From the NCBI GenBank assembly GCA_048498315.1, contig JBEHYF010000009.1:1-64000 (forward strand): DNA of 64,000 bases. The letters are read 5' to 3'. Both the position numbers and the translations under genes were made by a program. Below, one piece after another: positions 9,143 to 17,778 of the stretch. The notes beneath the pieces were generated by a model that had not been told where the DNA came from, did not search any database, and saw only the letters and a program-made list of their open reading frames with translations. The stretch's first letter is position 1. Each line of letters opens with the position of its first letter. The DNA is from Actinoallomurus sp048498315. GTDB taxonomy: Bacteria; Actinomycetota; Actinomycetes; Streptosporangiales; Streptosporangiaceae.

Positions 9143-10809
9143 CGGCGCGCCTCCGTCCGGCGGACGCCGTTCGCGGACGGCGCGTTCTCCGCCGCCGGTG
9201 GCCCGGCGGCGAACGGGCCGCCGCGTCCGGGGCGCAGGACCAGGCCGATCGGCGCGGGGTCGAACAGCCGGGGGTCCATCGGCCGCAGGTCACGGGCGAC
9301 CTCCAGCGGGAAGGCGGCCCTGGCCAGCACGTCGGCCTCCAGGTCGACGCCGGGTGCGATCTCCACGACGGTGGGCCCGGCCTCGCGCAGCTCGACGACG
9401 CAGCGCTCGGTGACGTACCGGACCCGCTGTCCCTGCTCGAGCGCCCGCCGGCCGGAGAAGGTGACCGCGCCGACCCTGTCGACGAACTTCGGGATCGTCC
9501 CGTCCTGGGCGATGGTCAGCCGTCCGTCCTCCACCCCGATGCGGCGGTGCCCCGCGGTGAAGCCGCCGCTGAACACGATCGCCCGTGCCTTGGCGGTGAT
9601 GTCGGCGAAGCCGCCCACGCCCGCCGTGACGTGGCGCCGCCCGGGCAGGTGGTGGACGTTGACGTTGCCCTCGCGGTCGACTTCGAGGAAGGACAGCATC
9701 GCCCGGTCGAAGCCGCCGCCCTGGAGCAGGGTGAACTGGTCGACGCTGGGCATCAGCGCCTGCGGGTTCAGCGCGCATCCGAAGGCGAACCCGGTGAGCG
9801 GCACGCCGCCGACCGCGCCCTGCTCGATCACCCAGGTGACCTCCTCGGCCAGGCCCTCCTCGACCAGCACGCGCGGTACCAGCGCCGAGACGCCGAATCC
9901 GAGGTTCACCACGTCGTCCCGGCACAGTTCGAGAGCGGCCCGCCGGGCGATCACCTTCTCCAGTCCCCAGGGGACGGGCTCGATCACATCGAGGGGGCGG
10001 CGGGCCTGGCCGCTGATCGCGGGGTCGTACGGGATCCGGGTGGTCTGCCACTGGTCCTCATCGACCACGACGGCGTCCACGAGGATGCCGGGCACGCGGA
10101 CCAGCTGGGGGTCCAGGGTGCCCTCCGGCGCGAGCCGTTTGACCTGGGCGATCACCACGCCGCCGTTGTTGTGGGCGGCGTAGGCCTGATCGAGGGCGCC
10201 GAGCGCCGAGCCCTCCTCCTCGAACGTGAGGTTGCCCCGCGCGTCGGCGGTGGTGGCACGGATGATCGCCGCGTCGGGGCGGACCGCGGGGTAGAACAGC
10301 CACGTCTCACCCCGGAAGTCGACCAGCTCGACCAGATCGGCGGCGGTTCGTTCGTTCATCCGGCCGCCGTCACGGCGGGGGTCCACGAACGTGCCCAGCC
10401 CGACGTGGGTGAGCACACCCGGCTGCCCGGCCGCGCCGGCCCGGTGCATCTGGTAAAGGACGCCGGACGGCAGATTGTACGCCTCTACCTGCCCGTTCTC
10501 GATCATGTGCCAGATCCGTGGCGGCTTCTGGGACGACGGGCCGCTGGGGTACGAACCGGCGATCACCCGCGCCAGCAGGCCGGGCCGGGCGATGTGGTCG
10601 ATGCCGGCCACGCCGTACATGTCGCCGGCCGCGATGGGGTGCACGGTGGTCAGGTTCACCGGGCCGCCCTCATCGGCGAACCGCTCCCCCAGCCCGCGCA
10701 GCACCGCGTCGGGGCAGCCCAGGGCCGAAGACGACGACACGGTCACCATGGCGCCGTCGCGGATGAGCGCGGCGGCGGCGCGGGCGGTGACCACGGGCAC
10801 GTGACGCAT
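9139..10809 (-). CDS. Acyl-CoA:carboxylate CoA-transferase (family I, fused subunits)
   Basis: 556 residues, the length of propionate/YdiF-type CoA-transferases in which the alpha and beta halves are fused. The catalytic glutamate that forms the CoA thioester is Glu329 in WVIEQGAVGG, followed by the expected FAFGCALNP block. The reaction moves CoA from a donor such as acetyl-CoA or succinyl-CoA to a carboxylic acid. ATG at 10809 with GAGGAAG upstream is chosen over the longer open frame. Placed between the Gfo/Idh/MocA gene (32 bp upstream) and the overlapping hydratase. Confidence 0.9.
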   Translation of the reverse strand: MRHVPVVTARAAAALIRDGAMVTVSSSSALGCPDAVLRGLGERFADEGGPVNLTTVHPIAAGDMYGVAGIDHIARPGLLARVIAGSYPSGPSSQKPPRIWHMIENGQVEAYNLPSGVLYQMHRAGAAGQPGVLTHVGLGTFVDPRRDGGRMNERTAADLVELVDFRGETWLFYPAVRPDAAIIRATTADARGNLTFEEEGSALGALDQAYAAHNNGGVVIAQVKRLAPEGTLDPQLVRVPGILVDAVVVDEDQWQTTRIPYDPAISGQARRPLDVIEPVPWGLEKVIARRAALELCRDDVVNLGFGVSALVPRVLVEEGLAEEVTWVIEQGAVGGVPLTGFAFGCALNPQALMPSVDQFTLLQGGGFDRAMLSFLEVDREGNVNVHHLPGRRHVTAGVGGFADITAKARAIVFSGGFTAGHRRIGVEDGRLTIAQDGTIPKFVDRVGAVTFSGRRALEQGQRVRYVTERCVVELREAGPTVVEIAPGVDLEADVLARAAFPLEVARDLRPMDPRLFDPAPIGLVLRPGRGGPFAAGPPAAENAPSANGVRRTEARR

Positions 10810-10840
10810 GGGGGTCTTCCTCAGGGTCGTCGGGGCGATG

Positions 10841-11845
10841 TCAGCGGACGGGCTCGCGCCGTCCCGATCGGGTGGATTCCAGAACGGCATGCGCGACCGC
10901 GAACGCGGCCAGGCCGTCGCGCCCGGTGGCGGTCGGCTCGCCCTCGCCGCGCATGGCCCGGGCGAAGGCGGTCAGCACGATCTGGTAGAGGTCGCGCCGT
11001 TCGCCGACGTCGATCTCGCGCACGCCGGTCCGGTCGCGCAGCGTGATCCGGCCGGCCGGATCCTGGGTCATGACGTCGGTGGCGACGACGCTGCCCTCGT
11101 CCCCGTGCACCTCCAGGCCGGTGGGCGCGTACGGGACGGCGAACGCGTCGTGGGTGGACACCAGCACGCCGCCGTCGTAGCGGACCAGCGCCATCGCGGC
11201 GTCCTCGCTCCCGGCCTCCCAGGGCCCCTGCCGCGCCGAGAGTCCGATGGCGTCGATGGGGGCGCGGCCGAGCAGCGGGTTCACGACGGAGGCGTCATGG
11301 CAGGTGATGTCGAGGATCACGCCGGCGCCGGGGGCGCCGCCCAGCCGCCAGCCCCTCAGCCGCGGCGGCAGCGTCACGGCGTGGAACACGCGGACCGCCA
11401 GCGGCGTGCCCACCGCGCCGGAGCGGACCAGCCGCCGCACCGCCCGGTGCGTGTCCGCGCCGGGGAGGTGGTGGTTCACCGCGAGCACGACGCCCGCGCG
11501 GTCGGCTGCCTCGACGATCGCGGCCGCGTCCGCCGGCGAGGCCGCCAGGGGTTTCTCGCACAGGACGTGCCGCCCGGCGCGGATGGCGATCTCGGCGTGC
11601 TCCCGGTGCCGGTCGTTGGTGCTGGAGACGTACACCGCGTCGACGTCGTCGCGGGCGACGAGGGCGGCGGCGTCGGTCGTGGCGTACGGGATGCCGGCCG
11701 CAGCGGCGTAGGCCGCGGCGCGCTCGGCCGATGCGCTCGCCACCCCGGTGACGTGGTGGCCGAGGGCGCGCATCGCGGGGATCATCCGGGTGGCGGCGAT
11801 GTCGCTGGCGCCGACGAGCGCCCACCGCGGCGTGGAAGAGGTCAT
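10841..11845 (-). CDS. Gfo/Idh/MocA family oxidoreductase
   Basis: 334 residues. N-terminal Rossmann fold (WALVGASDIA, with the usual GxGxxA loop slightly altered) and the family catalytic Lys98 in CEKPL; the C-terminal GFO_IDH_MocA sheet carries ITCHDASVVNPLLG. Members oxidise or reduce sugars, inositols and keto-glycosides with NAD(P), or cleave glycosides through 3-keto intermediates. ATG at 11845 overlaps the lacI1 stop by 4 bp (ATGA), and GAGGAAG lies upstream. With the two GMC oxidases it supports chemistry on sugar hydroxyls. Confidence 0.9.
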   Translation of the reverse strand: MTSSTPRWALVGASDIAATRMIPAMRALGHHVTGVASASAERAAAYAAAAGIPYATTDAAALVARDDVDAVYVSSTNDRHREHAEIAIRAGRHVLCEKPLAASPADAAAIVEAADRAGVVLAVNHHLPGADTHRAVRRLVRSGAVGTPLAVRVFHAVTLPPRLRGWRLGGAPGAGVILDITCHDASVVNPLLGRAPIDAIGLSARQGPWEAGSEDAAMALVRYDGGVLVSTHDAFAVPYAPTGLEVHGDEGSVVATDVMTQDPAGRITLRDRTGVREIDVGERRDLYQIVLTAFARAMRGEGEPTATGRDGLAAFAVAHAVLESTRSGRREPVR

Positions 11846-12882
11846 GGGGTCTTCCTCGGAGTTCGGGAGACGGCCGCGGGCCACCGGGCCGTAGATTCAC
11901 GGACGACCAGCAGCGGGTCGACGAGGACCCGCCGCGGCGCACGCGCCGGGTCCTCCACCCGCGCCAGCAGGAGGCGGGTCGCCTCGGTGCCGACGCGCCC
12001 GGGGAACCCGGCGACGCTGGTGAGGCCAGGCTGCTGGTCGGCCGCGTCCGGCACGTCGTCGAAGCTCGCGACGGCGACGTCGCGGCCGGGTTCCAGGCCG
12101 CGGGCGCGCAGCCCGTTGAGGATGCCGAAGGCGTACATGTCGTTGTAGGCGACGATGGCGTCGGGGCACGCCGAGCCGGACAGGAGCGCCGTGACGAGGT
12201 CGGTGCCGCCGGGGCCGCCACCGGCGGCGATCGGCGCGCCGTCCGTCACGGAAACGCTGCGGGTGCCGAGCCCCTCGGTCAGGCCGCGCAGCCGCTCGCT
12301 GCGGGCCGTCGACGTCCGCGGGCCGCCGAGGAACGCGACGGAGCCGACACCGATCGCGGCGAGGTGCTCGCCGATGAGCCGGCCGGAGCGGACGTTGTCG
12401 GCGCCGACGTAGTCGGCCTCGTGGCCGGGGATGGATCGGGCGACGAGTACGTGCGGGATGCCGGCGGTGACGACCGTCTCGTCGAGGTCACCGGCCCTGC
12501 TGCCGCCCGCGGGGACGAGCAACAGGCCGTCGACGCCGTGCTCCGACATGGTCTCCAGCAGCCGCCGCTGGCGGGCCGCCTCGTCGAGGCTGTAGCCCTG
12601 CAGGAGCGTGTAGCCGGCCTCGTGGGTCGTCTCCTCGATCGCCATCATCAGCTCGGCGAAGTACGGGTTGCGGATGGTGGTCACCACCAGGCCGAGCGTG
12701 CGGGTCCGCGGGGCACGCATCGCGGCCCGCCGGTTGTACACGTAGCCGAGCCGGGCCATCGAGGCCCGCACCCGCGCCTTGGTCTCCGCGCCGATCTGCG
12801 GGCTGTTGCGGAGGACGAGGGAGACGGTCGCCCGGGACACGCCGCAGTCGGCGGCCACGTCGTTGATCGTCGGACGTTTCAC
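11842..12882 (-). CDS. LacI family transcriptional regulator 1
   Basis: 346 residues. The N-terminal HTH reads TINDVAADCGVSRATVSLVLR (residues 4-24), followed by the hinge and a periplasmic-binding-protein-like sensor domain with SFDDVPDAA near the C-terminus. It heads the operon and its stop overlaps the next start. Two operator-like palindromes lie 23-48 bp upstream of its ATG (12905-12930), so it is probably autoregulated and represses the whole catabolic operon until its sugar ligand binds. It is a close paralogue of the regulator at 13165-14199. Confidence 0.95.
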   Translation of the reverse strand: MKRPTINDVAADCGVSRATVSLVLRNSPQIGAETKARVRASMARLGYVYNRRAAMRAPRTRTLGLVVTTIRNPYFAELMMAIEETTHEAGYTLLQGYSLDEAARQRRLLETMSEHGVDGLLLVPAGGSRAGDLDETVVTAGIPHVLVARSIPGHEADYVGADNVRSGRLIGEHLAAIGVGSVAFLGGPRTSTARSERLRGLTEGLGTRSVSVTDGAPIAAGGGPGGTDLVTALLSGSACPDAIVAYNDMYAFGILNGLRARGLEPGRDVAVASFDDVPDAADQQPGLTSVAGFPGRVGTEATRLLLARVEDPARAPRRVLVDPLLVVRESTARWPAAVSRTPRKTP

Positions 12883-12904
12883 AGAGCCTCCTTCCTCCTC
12901 ATTG

Positions 12905-12930
12905 CTAGACCGTTCTAGTAGAACGTTCTA
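12905..12930. promoter_or_regulatory. Twin LacI-type operators upstream of lacI1
   Basis: Box 1 is CTAGACCGTTCTAG (12905-12918, one mispaired position); box 2 is TAGAACGTTCTA (12919-12930, perfect 12-bp palindrome). The central CG is typical for LacI-family sites. The same core GAACGTTC precedes lacI2 at 14239-14246, and I found it before no other gene in the window. The boxes lie downstream of a TTGACA hexamer, where a bound repressor would block initiation. Confidence 0.72.
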
Positions 12931-12934
12931 GTAG

Positions 12935-12964
12935 AGAGTGGCGAAGGTCGGCCCCGCGTGTCAA
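12935..12964 (-). promoter_or_regulatory. Candidate promoter of the lacI1 operon
   Basis: On the minus strand a perfect TTGACA (12964-12959) is followed after 18 bases by CACTCT (12940-12935), a poor -10. The -35 and its position just above the twin operators are the main support; the -10 is weak. Confidence 0.4.
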
Positions 12965-13086
12965 TACCTTGTGTTCTGCTTTTCCGCCCGGTTACGAACG
13001 CGCGAGCCGCCGACGGCGACGCCTCGCGCGAACGAATCCGGCCCGGTCATGGCCTCATCGCACGCCGATCGCCGGCCGGCGTCGCC

Positions 13087-13112
13087 GGCGCCCCTGGCAC
13101 GCCAGGGGTGCC
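13087..13112 (-). terminator. Hairpin after lacI2
   Basis: Inverted repeat GGCGCCCCTGGC / GCCAGGGGTGCC with one G-T position, centred on AC at 13099-13100, 53 bp past the lacI2 stop codon. There is no U-tract, as is usual for actinomycete terminators. It would separate lacI2 transcription from the lacI1 operon. Confidence 0.5.
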
Positions 13113-13164
13113 ATGCTCGGCCGGCGCGGGGCTCGAGTGCCCGCACCGGCCGCGAATGCCGCGC

Positions 13165-14199
13165 TCAGCCGGCGCGGCCCACCGGCCGCCCCGCCCACGC
13201 CATCGTGGACCCGCGCGGGTGCAGCTCCGCGTCGATGAGCACCGCGCGCGGCGGCCGGTCGCGGTCGTCCAGCCGCTCCAGCAGCAGCCGGGTCGCCTCC
13301 GCGCCCACCACCTCGGGGTGACCGACCGCGCTCGTCAGGGACGGCTGCTGGCAGGCGGCGTCGGGCACATCGTCGAAGCTTGCGACGGCGACGTCGCGGC
13401 CGGGTTCCACGCCGCGGGCGCGCAGCCCGTTGAGGATGCCGAAGGCGTACATGTCGTTGTAGGCGACGACCGCGTCCGGGCACCCGGCGCGGTCGAGCAG
13501 GCGGTCGAGCAGGGGTCCGCCGCCCTCATCGCCGACCGCGGGGATCGACAACCTCGACGGCAGTTCGAGGCCGAAAGGCCGCAGGCCCGCGCGCAGGCCC
13601 TGGACGCGGTCGTCGCGTGAGGACGAGCCCTCCGCTCCCCCGAGGAACGCGACGGTGCCCACTCCGAGCGTACCCAGGTGCTCGCCGACGAGCCGGCCCG
13701 ACCCGACGTTGTCGGCGCCGACATAGTCGGACTCGTAGCCGCGCACCGACCGTGTGATCAGCACGTGCGGCAGCGCGGCCGCGCCGACGGTCTCCCGCAG
13801 GTCGTCCGGGCGCGAGCCGTAGGCCGGCAGGAGGATGAGGCCGTCGATCCGGTGTTCGATCAGGGTCTCCAGCAGGCGGCGCTGCCGGGCGACCTCGTCC
13901 CGGCTGAACCCCTGGAGCAGGGTGTAGCCGGCCCGGGACGCCGCCTCCTCGATGGCCATGGTCAGCTCGGCGAAGTAGGGGTTGCGCACGTTGGTGGCGA
14001 CGAGGCCGAGCGTGCGCGATCGCTGGGTGCGCATGTCGGCGGCGCGGCGGTTGTAGACGTATCCGAGGCGGGCCATCGACTCCCGCACCCGCCGCTTGGT
14101 CTCGGCGCCGATCTGCGGGCTGTCCCGGAGCACCAGCGACACGGTCGCCTTCGAGACGCCGCAGTCGGCGGCCACGTCATTGATCGTCGGGCGCTTCAT
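13165..14199 (-). CDS. LacI family transcriptional regulator 2 (paralogue of regulator 1)
   Basis: 344 residues. The HTH (TINDVAADCGVSKATVSLVLR) differs from regulator 1 at one position (K for R), so the two should read the same DNA. The sensor domains differ more, except for a block around NDMYAFGILNGLRARG that is nearly identical even at DNA level (13371-13469 versus 12057-12155). Start ATG at 14199 is chosen to match regulator 1. An operator-like site (14237-14248) lies 38 bp upstream. It follows the FAH-family gene on the same strand and may tune the same regulon to a second ligand. Confidence 0.95.
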   Translation of the reverse strand: MKRPTINDVAADCGVSKATVSLVLRDSPQIGAETKRRVRESMARLGYVYNRRAADMRTQRSRTLGLVATNVRNPYFAELTMAIEEAASRAGYTLLQGFSRDEVARQRRLLETLIEHRIDGLILLPAYGSRPDDLRETVGAAALPHVLITRSVRGYESDYVGADNVGSGRLVGEHLGTLGVGTVAFLGGAEGSSSRDDRVQGLRAGLRPFGLELPSRLSIPAVGDEGGGPLLDRLLDRAGCPDAVVAYNDMYAFGILNGLRARGVEPGRDVAVASFDDVPDAACQQPSLTSAVGHPEVVGAEATRLLLERLDDRDRPPRAVLIDAELHPRGSTMAWAGRPVGRAG

Positions 14200-14236
14200 G
14201 ACCCTCCCCAGCACCGCCGCACGCGGCCCAGTCTAC

Positions 14237-14248
14237 TGGAACGTTCTA
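14237..14248. promoter_or_regulatory. LacI-type operator upstream of lacI2
   Basis: TGGAACGTTCTA, near-palindromic with the same GAACGTTC core as the two sites before lacI1. It lies between the FAH-family gene stop and the lacI2 start, consistent with auto- or cross-regulation by the twin repressors. Confidence 0.65.
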
Positions 14249-14287
14249 CCTTCCCTCGGCGTCCCGCGTGCGCGGCGGGGCGCCGTG

Positions 14288-15169
14288 TCAGCCGAAGGCG
14301 GCGACGCCCCGGAGCACCGGGTTGGCCAGCCGGCCGACGCCGGCGATGTCAATGATCACCTCGTCACCCTGCTCGAGGGTCACGTCGTCACCGGGCACCG
14401 CCGAGGTGCCGGTGGCGAGGATGACGCCGCGCGGGAAGACGTCGCCGCGGTAGAGGTGGGAGACCAGCTCGTCCAGCCGCCGGTGCAGCCGGGCGGTCGA
14501 GGTGGCGCCGCTCCACAGGGGCTCGCCGCCGCGCCGGATCTCGACCGAGATCTCCAGGTCGTAGGGGTCGGCGACGGCCGGGGCGAGCCGTATCCACGGC
14601 CCGATCGCGCACGCGCCGCGGTAGATCTTCGCCTGCGGCAGGTAGAGCGGGTTCTCCCCCTCGATGCTGCGGGAGCTCACGTCGTCGACGACGGTGTAGC
14701 CGACGATCCGCCCGGTCCGGTCGCAGACGACGCCGAGCTCGGGCTCGGGGACGTCCCACGTCGAGTCGGCGCGTACGCCGATCGGCGCGCCGGGACCGGC
14801 GACCCGCCAGCCGAGCGCCTTGAAGAACAGCTCGGGCCGCTCGGCGGAGTACACCCTGGCGTAGATCTCCGCCTCGGTGCTCTCCTCCATGCGGGCCTGC
14901 CGGGACACCTCGTACGTGACGCCGGCCGCCCACACCTCGGTGTCGTGGTCGACGGGCGCGAGCAGCTCGGGATCGCCGGCGGGCGTGCGCGGCACGGCGG
15001 CGAGCCGGGCGGCCAGCTCGCCGGCGTCCATCGCGAGCAGCGAGCCGAGGGTGATGCCGTCCGGCAGGGCGCCCGCGCCGCCCGCGTCGTCGAGCACGAC
15101 CCAGGCGGGCCGGCCGTCCGCCCACCGGATCCGGGCGAGGCACGTGGGAGGGGATTCGGTCGTCTCCAT
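14288..15169 (-). CDS. Fumarylacetoacetate hydrolase-fold protein, 2-keto-3-deoxy-aldonate dehydratase-like
   Basis: 293 residues. Metal-ligand acids are Glu142 and Glu144 in WDVPEPELGVV, with Asp162/163 (VVDDVSSRSIE) and Lys181 completing the FAH active site. The preceding stretch (ARVYSAERPELFFKA) and overall length resemble 2-dehydro-3-deoxy-D-arabinonate/xylonate dehydratases, which make 2-oxoglutarate semialdehyde, more than true fumarylacetoacetases. The divergent IlvD/Edd aldonate dehydratase would supply exactly that substrate. ATG at 15169 is used because the upstream open frame is compositionally non-coding. Alternative: a generic acylpyruvase or 2-hydroxyhepta-2,4-diene-dioate isomerase. 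Confidence 0.85.
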   Translation of the reverse strand: METTESPPTCLARIRWADGRPAWVVLDDAGGAGALPDGITLGSLLAMDAGELAARLAAVPRTPAGDPELLAPVDHDTEVWAAGVTYEVSRQARMEESTEAEIYARVYSAERPELFFKALGWRVAGPGAPIGVRADSTWDVPEPELGVVCDRTGRIVGYTVVDDVSSRSIEGENPLYLPQAKIYRGACAIGPWIRLAPAVADPYDLEISVEIRRGGEPLWSGATSTARLHRRLDELVSHLYRGDVFPRGVILATGTSAVPGDDVTLEQGDEVIIDIAGVGRLANPVLRGVAAFG

Positions 15170-15371
15170 GCCCCGATTCTGACGCTCGGCGTCGATCGCG
15201 TCTGATTCGGCCGGCGGCTCGTTCCGGAGGGTGATCCATCGTTCCGTACGGGGTGACGGCGCGGGCGAATCGGGCGCAGGATGCCAGAGAGATTCCGGAG
15301 AGGACCGGACACGGCGCCCGTGACGGACGGCCGTGGTCCGGCCCCGGCGGACGAGCGGAGAGGAGACCTTG

Positions 15372-17096
15372 GTGACGAGCGAGAGGCGGAGCGCGGCGTG
15401 GTTCGGGGCCACCGGCAGGGCGGGCATGATCTACCGCTCCTGGATGCGGAACCAGGGCTTCGGGCCTGAGGTCTTCGACGGGCGGCCGGTGATCGGGATC
15501 GCGACCAGCGCGTCCGAGCTGGCGCCGTGCAACGCCCACCTGCACAGGGTGGCCGAGTCGGTCAAGCGGGGCGTGTGGGAGGCGGGCGGCTTTCCGCTGG
15601 AGTTCCCGACGATGGCGACCGGCGAGACGCTGATGCGGCCCACCGCGATGCTCTACCGCAACCTGATGGCGATGGAGGTCGAGGAGCTGCTCCGGGCGAA
15701 CCCGCTCGACGGCGTGGTGCTGCTGTCCGGGTGCGACAAGACGACGCCGGCGATGCTGATGGCCGCGGCCAGCGTGGACCTGCCGGCGATCATGGTGACC
15801 GGCGGCCCGATGCTCAACGGGAAGTACCGCGGCGCCGACGTCGGCTCCGGCACGCACGTGTGGAGGTTCGAAGAGGAGCTCAAGACCGGGCGGATGACCC
15901 AGGAGGAGTGCTTCTTCGCCGAGGGCTGCATGGCACGCTCCAACGGGCACTGCATGACGATGGGCACCGCGTCCACGATGGCCTGCATGGCCGAGGCACT
16001 GGGCATGCAGCTGCCCGGGTCGGCCACCTGGCCGGCCGTCGACGCGCGACGGTTCGAGACCGCGCAGGCGGCCGGGCGCCGCATCGTCGCGATGGTCGAG
16101 GAGGAGCTGCGGCCGTCCCGGGTGCTCACGCGGGAGGCGTTCGAGAACGCCATCCGCGTCAACGCCGCCATCGGCGGGTCGACCAACGCGATCATTCACC
16201 TGCTGGCCCTCGCCGGCCGGGCGGGCGTCGAGCTGGAACTGTCCGACTTCGACACTCTCGCACGCGCCGTGCCGACGCTGGTGAACCTCATGCCGAGCGG
16301 GCGGTTCCTCATGGAGGACTTCTGCTACGCCGGGGGGCTGCCGGTGGTGATGCGGCGGCTCGCCGAGGCGGGCCTGCTGCACGACGACGCGGTGACGGTC
16401 ACCGGCGCCGGCGTCAAGGCGAACGTCGCCGAGGCGGTGTGCTGGAACGACGAGGTGATCACGCCGGTGGACGCTCCGTTCCAGCCCGCGGGCACCGGCA
16501 CCGCCGTGCTGCGCGGCAACCTGTGCCCCGGCGGCGCGGTGATCAAACAGTCGGCGGCCTCGCCGCACCTGCTCACGCACACCGGCCGCGCGCTCGTCTT
16601 CGACTCCGCCGAGGCGTACCACGCCGTGTGCGACGACCCGGATCTGGAGGTGGACGCGACGACGGTGCTGGTCATCCGGGGCGCCGGCCCGAAGGGATAC
16701 CCGGGCATGCCGGAGGTGTCGAACGTGCCGCTGCCCGCCAAGATGCTCAAGGCCGGGATCACCGACATGGTGCGCATCTGCGACGGCCGGATGAGCGGCA
16801 CCGGCTACGGCACGGTCGTCCTGCACGTCACACCCGAGTCGGCGGTCGGCGGGCCGCTGGCGCTGGTGCGCACCGGCGACACGATCACGCTCGACGTCCC
16901 CTCCCGCACGCTGACGCTGGAGGTCCCCGGCGAGGAGCTGGAGCGCCGCCGGGCGGAGTGGCGGGCGCCGGAGTCGCCGTTCACCAGCGGCTACGCCTGG
17001 CTGTACACGCAGCACGTCCTGCAGGCCGACCGGGGCGCGGACTTCGACTTCCTCGTCGGTTCCCGCGGCCACGCCGTCCCACGCGACTCGCACTGA
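15372..17096 (+). CDS. IlvD/Edd family aldonate dehydratase (arabinonate/xylonate type)
   Basis: 574 residues, the usual length for sugar-acid dehydratases. Fe-S cluster and metal motifs are visible: Cys in ELAPCNAHL, GCDKTTPAMLMAA, and CMTMGTASTMACMAEALG. The AGMIYRSWMRNQG N-terminus and GGPMLNGKYRG are characteristic of L-arabinonate/D-xylonate dehydratases rather than IlvD. It removes water from an aldonate to give a 2-keto-3-deoxy acid. GTG at 15372 with AGGAG six bases upstream is chosen over an upstream GTG-initiated extension (15333). It is transcribed divergently from the FAH-fold gene across a 202-bp gap that must hold both promoters. Confidence 0.93.
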   Translation: MTSERRSAAWFGATGRAGMIYRSWMRNQGFGPEVFDGRPVIGIATSASELAPCNAHLHRVAESVKRGVWEAGGFPLEFPTMATGETLMRPTAMLYRNLMAMEVEELLRANPLDGVVLLSGCDKTTPAMLMAAASVDLPAIMVTGGPMLNGKYRGADVGSGTHVWRFEEELKTGRMTQEECFFAEGCMARSNGHCMTMGTASTMACMAEALGMQLPGSATWPAVDARRFETAQAAGRRIVAMVEEELRPSRVLTREAFENAIRVNAAIGGSTNAIIHLLALAGRAGVELELSDFDTLARAVPTLVNLMPSGRFLMEDFCYAGGLPVVMRRLAEAGLLHDDAVTVTGAGVKANVAEAVCWNDEVITPVDAPFQPAGTGTAVLRGNLCPGGAVIKQSAASPHLLTHTGRALVFDSAEAYHAVCDDPDLEVDATTVLVIRGAGPKGYPGMPEVSNVPLPAKMLKAGITDMVRICDGRMSGTGYGTVVLHVTPESAVGGPLALVRTGDTITLDVPSRTLTLEVPGEELERRRAEWRAPESPFTSGYAWLYTQHVLQADRGADFDFLVGSRGHAVPRDSH

Positions 17097-17352
17097 GCCA
17101 CGGCCCCGGCGCACCCGCGCGGGCGGGCTTCCGGGCCGACGGCGCCGTGCGTCCGGTCCCGGAGCAGGGACTTACCCCGTCGGCTCGTTCGCCGCCACGT
17201 GCCTCCTCGCCGTCGTCGTGGCGTCCAGGCCGGCGGGCACCTCTGCGGGGTGGCGCCGGCAAGGGTCAAAACGTCCCAGGCTAGGTTTCGCGGGCCCGTG
17301 TACCGAGCAAGTCGTGACAAGGGGCAATAGGTAAAAACAGGGGGGACTGTCA

Positions 17353-17778
17353 ATGACGACGGCACGTGAAGTCATGCATGTCGGCTGCGAGTGCCTCGGG
17401 GTGAACGAGACGCTGACCACCGCGGCGCGCCGGATGGCCGAGATGAACGTGGGCGCGCTGCCCGTGTGCGGCGAGGACGACCGGCTCAAGGGGATCATCA
17501 CCGACCGCGACATCGTGGTGAAGGCGATCGCCACGGGCCGGCACCCGGACCAGGTCAGGGCGGGCGAGATCGTTCAAGGCATGCCCCTTTGGTGGATCGA
17601 CGCGAACGCCGACGTCGAAGAGGTGCTGCACCAGATGATGGAGCACAAGATCCGTCGCCTGCCCGTGCTGGAGAACAAGAACCTGGTCGGCATCATCAGC
17701 CAGGCGGACCTCGCGGCCAAGTTGCCCGAAGACAAGGTCGGCGAGTTCGTCGAAGCCATCTCCGCCGAATCGCACTGA
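17353..17778 (+). CDS. Paired CBS-domain protein
   Basis: 141 residues consisting of two CBS repeats (about 7-62 and 70-130), with ITDRDIVVKAIATG in the first and ISQADLAAKL in the second. CBS pairs bind adenine nucleotides and act as energy sensors; stand-alone proteins of this size are common in actinobacterial stress regulons. ATG at 17353 follows a GGGGGG ribosome-binding site. It stands alone, 256 bp after the dehydratase; I saw no full DosR-like palindrome in its upstream gap. Confidence 0.93.
   Translation: MTTAREVMHVGCECLGVNETLTTAARRMAEMNVGALPVCGEDDRLKGIITDRDIVVKAIATGRHPDQVRAGEIVQGMPLWWIDANADVEEVLHQMMEHKIRRLPVLENKNLVGIISQADLAAKLPEDKVGEFVEAISAESH

Noticed and set aside
17160..17180. 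GGGACTTACCCCG before the CBS-domain gene as a DosR-like box
   Set aside because: Only one half-site fits; the second half lacks GTCCC or GGCCC, so it was not listed as a site.
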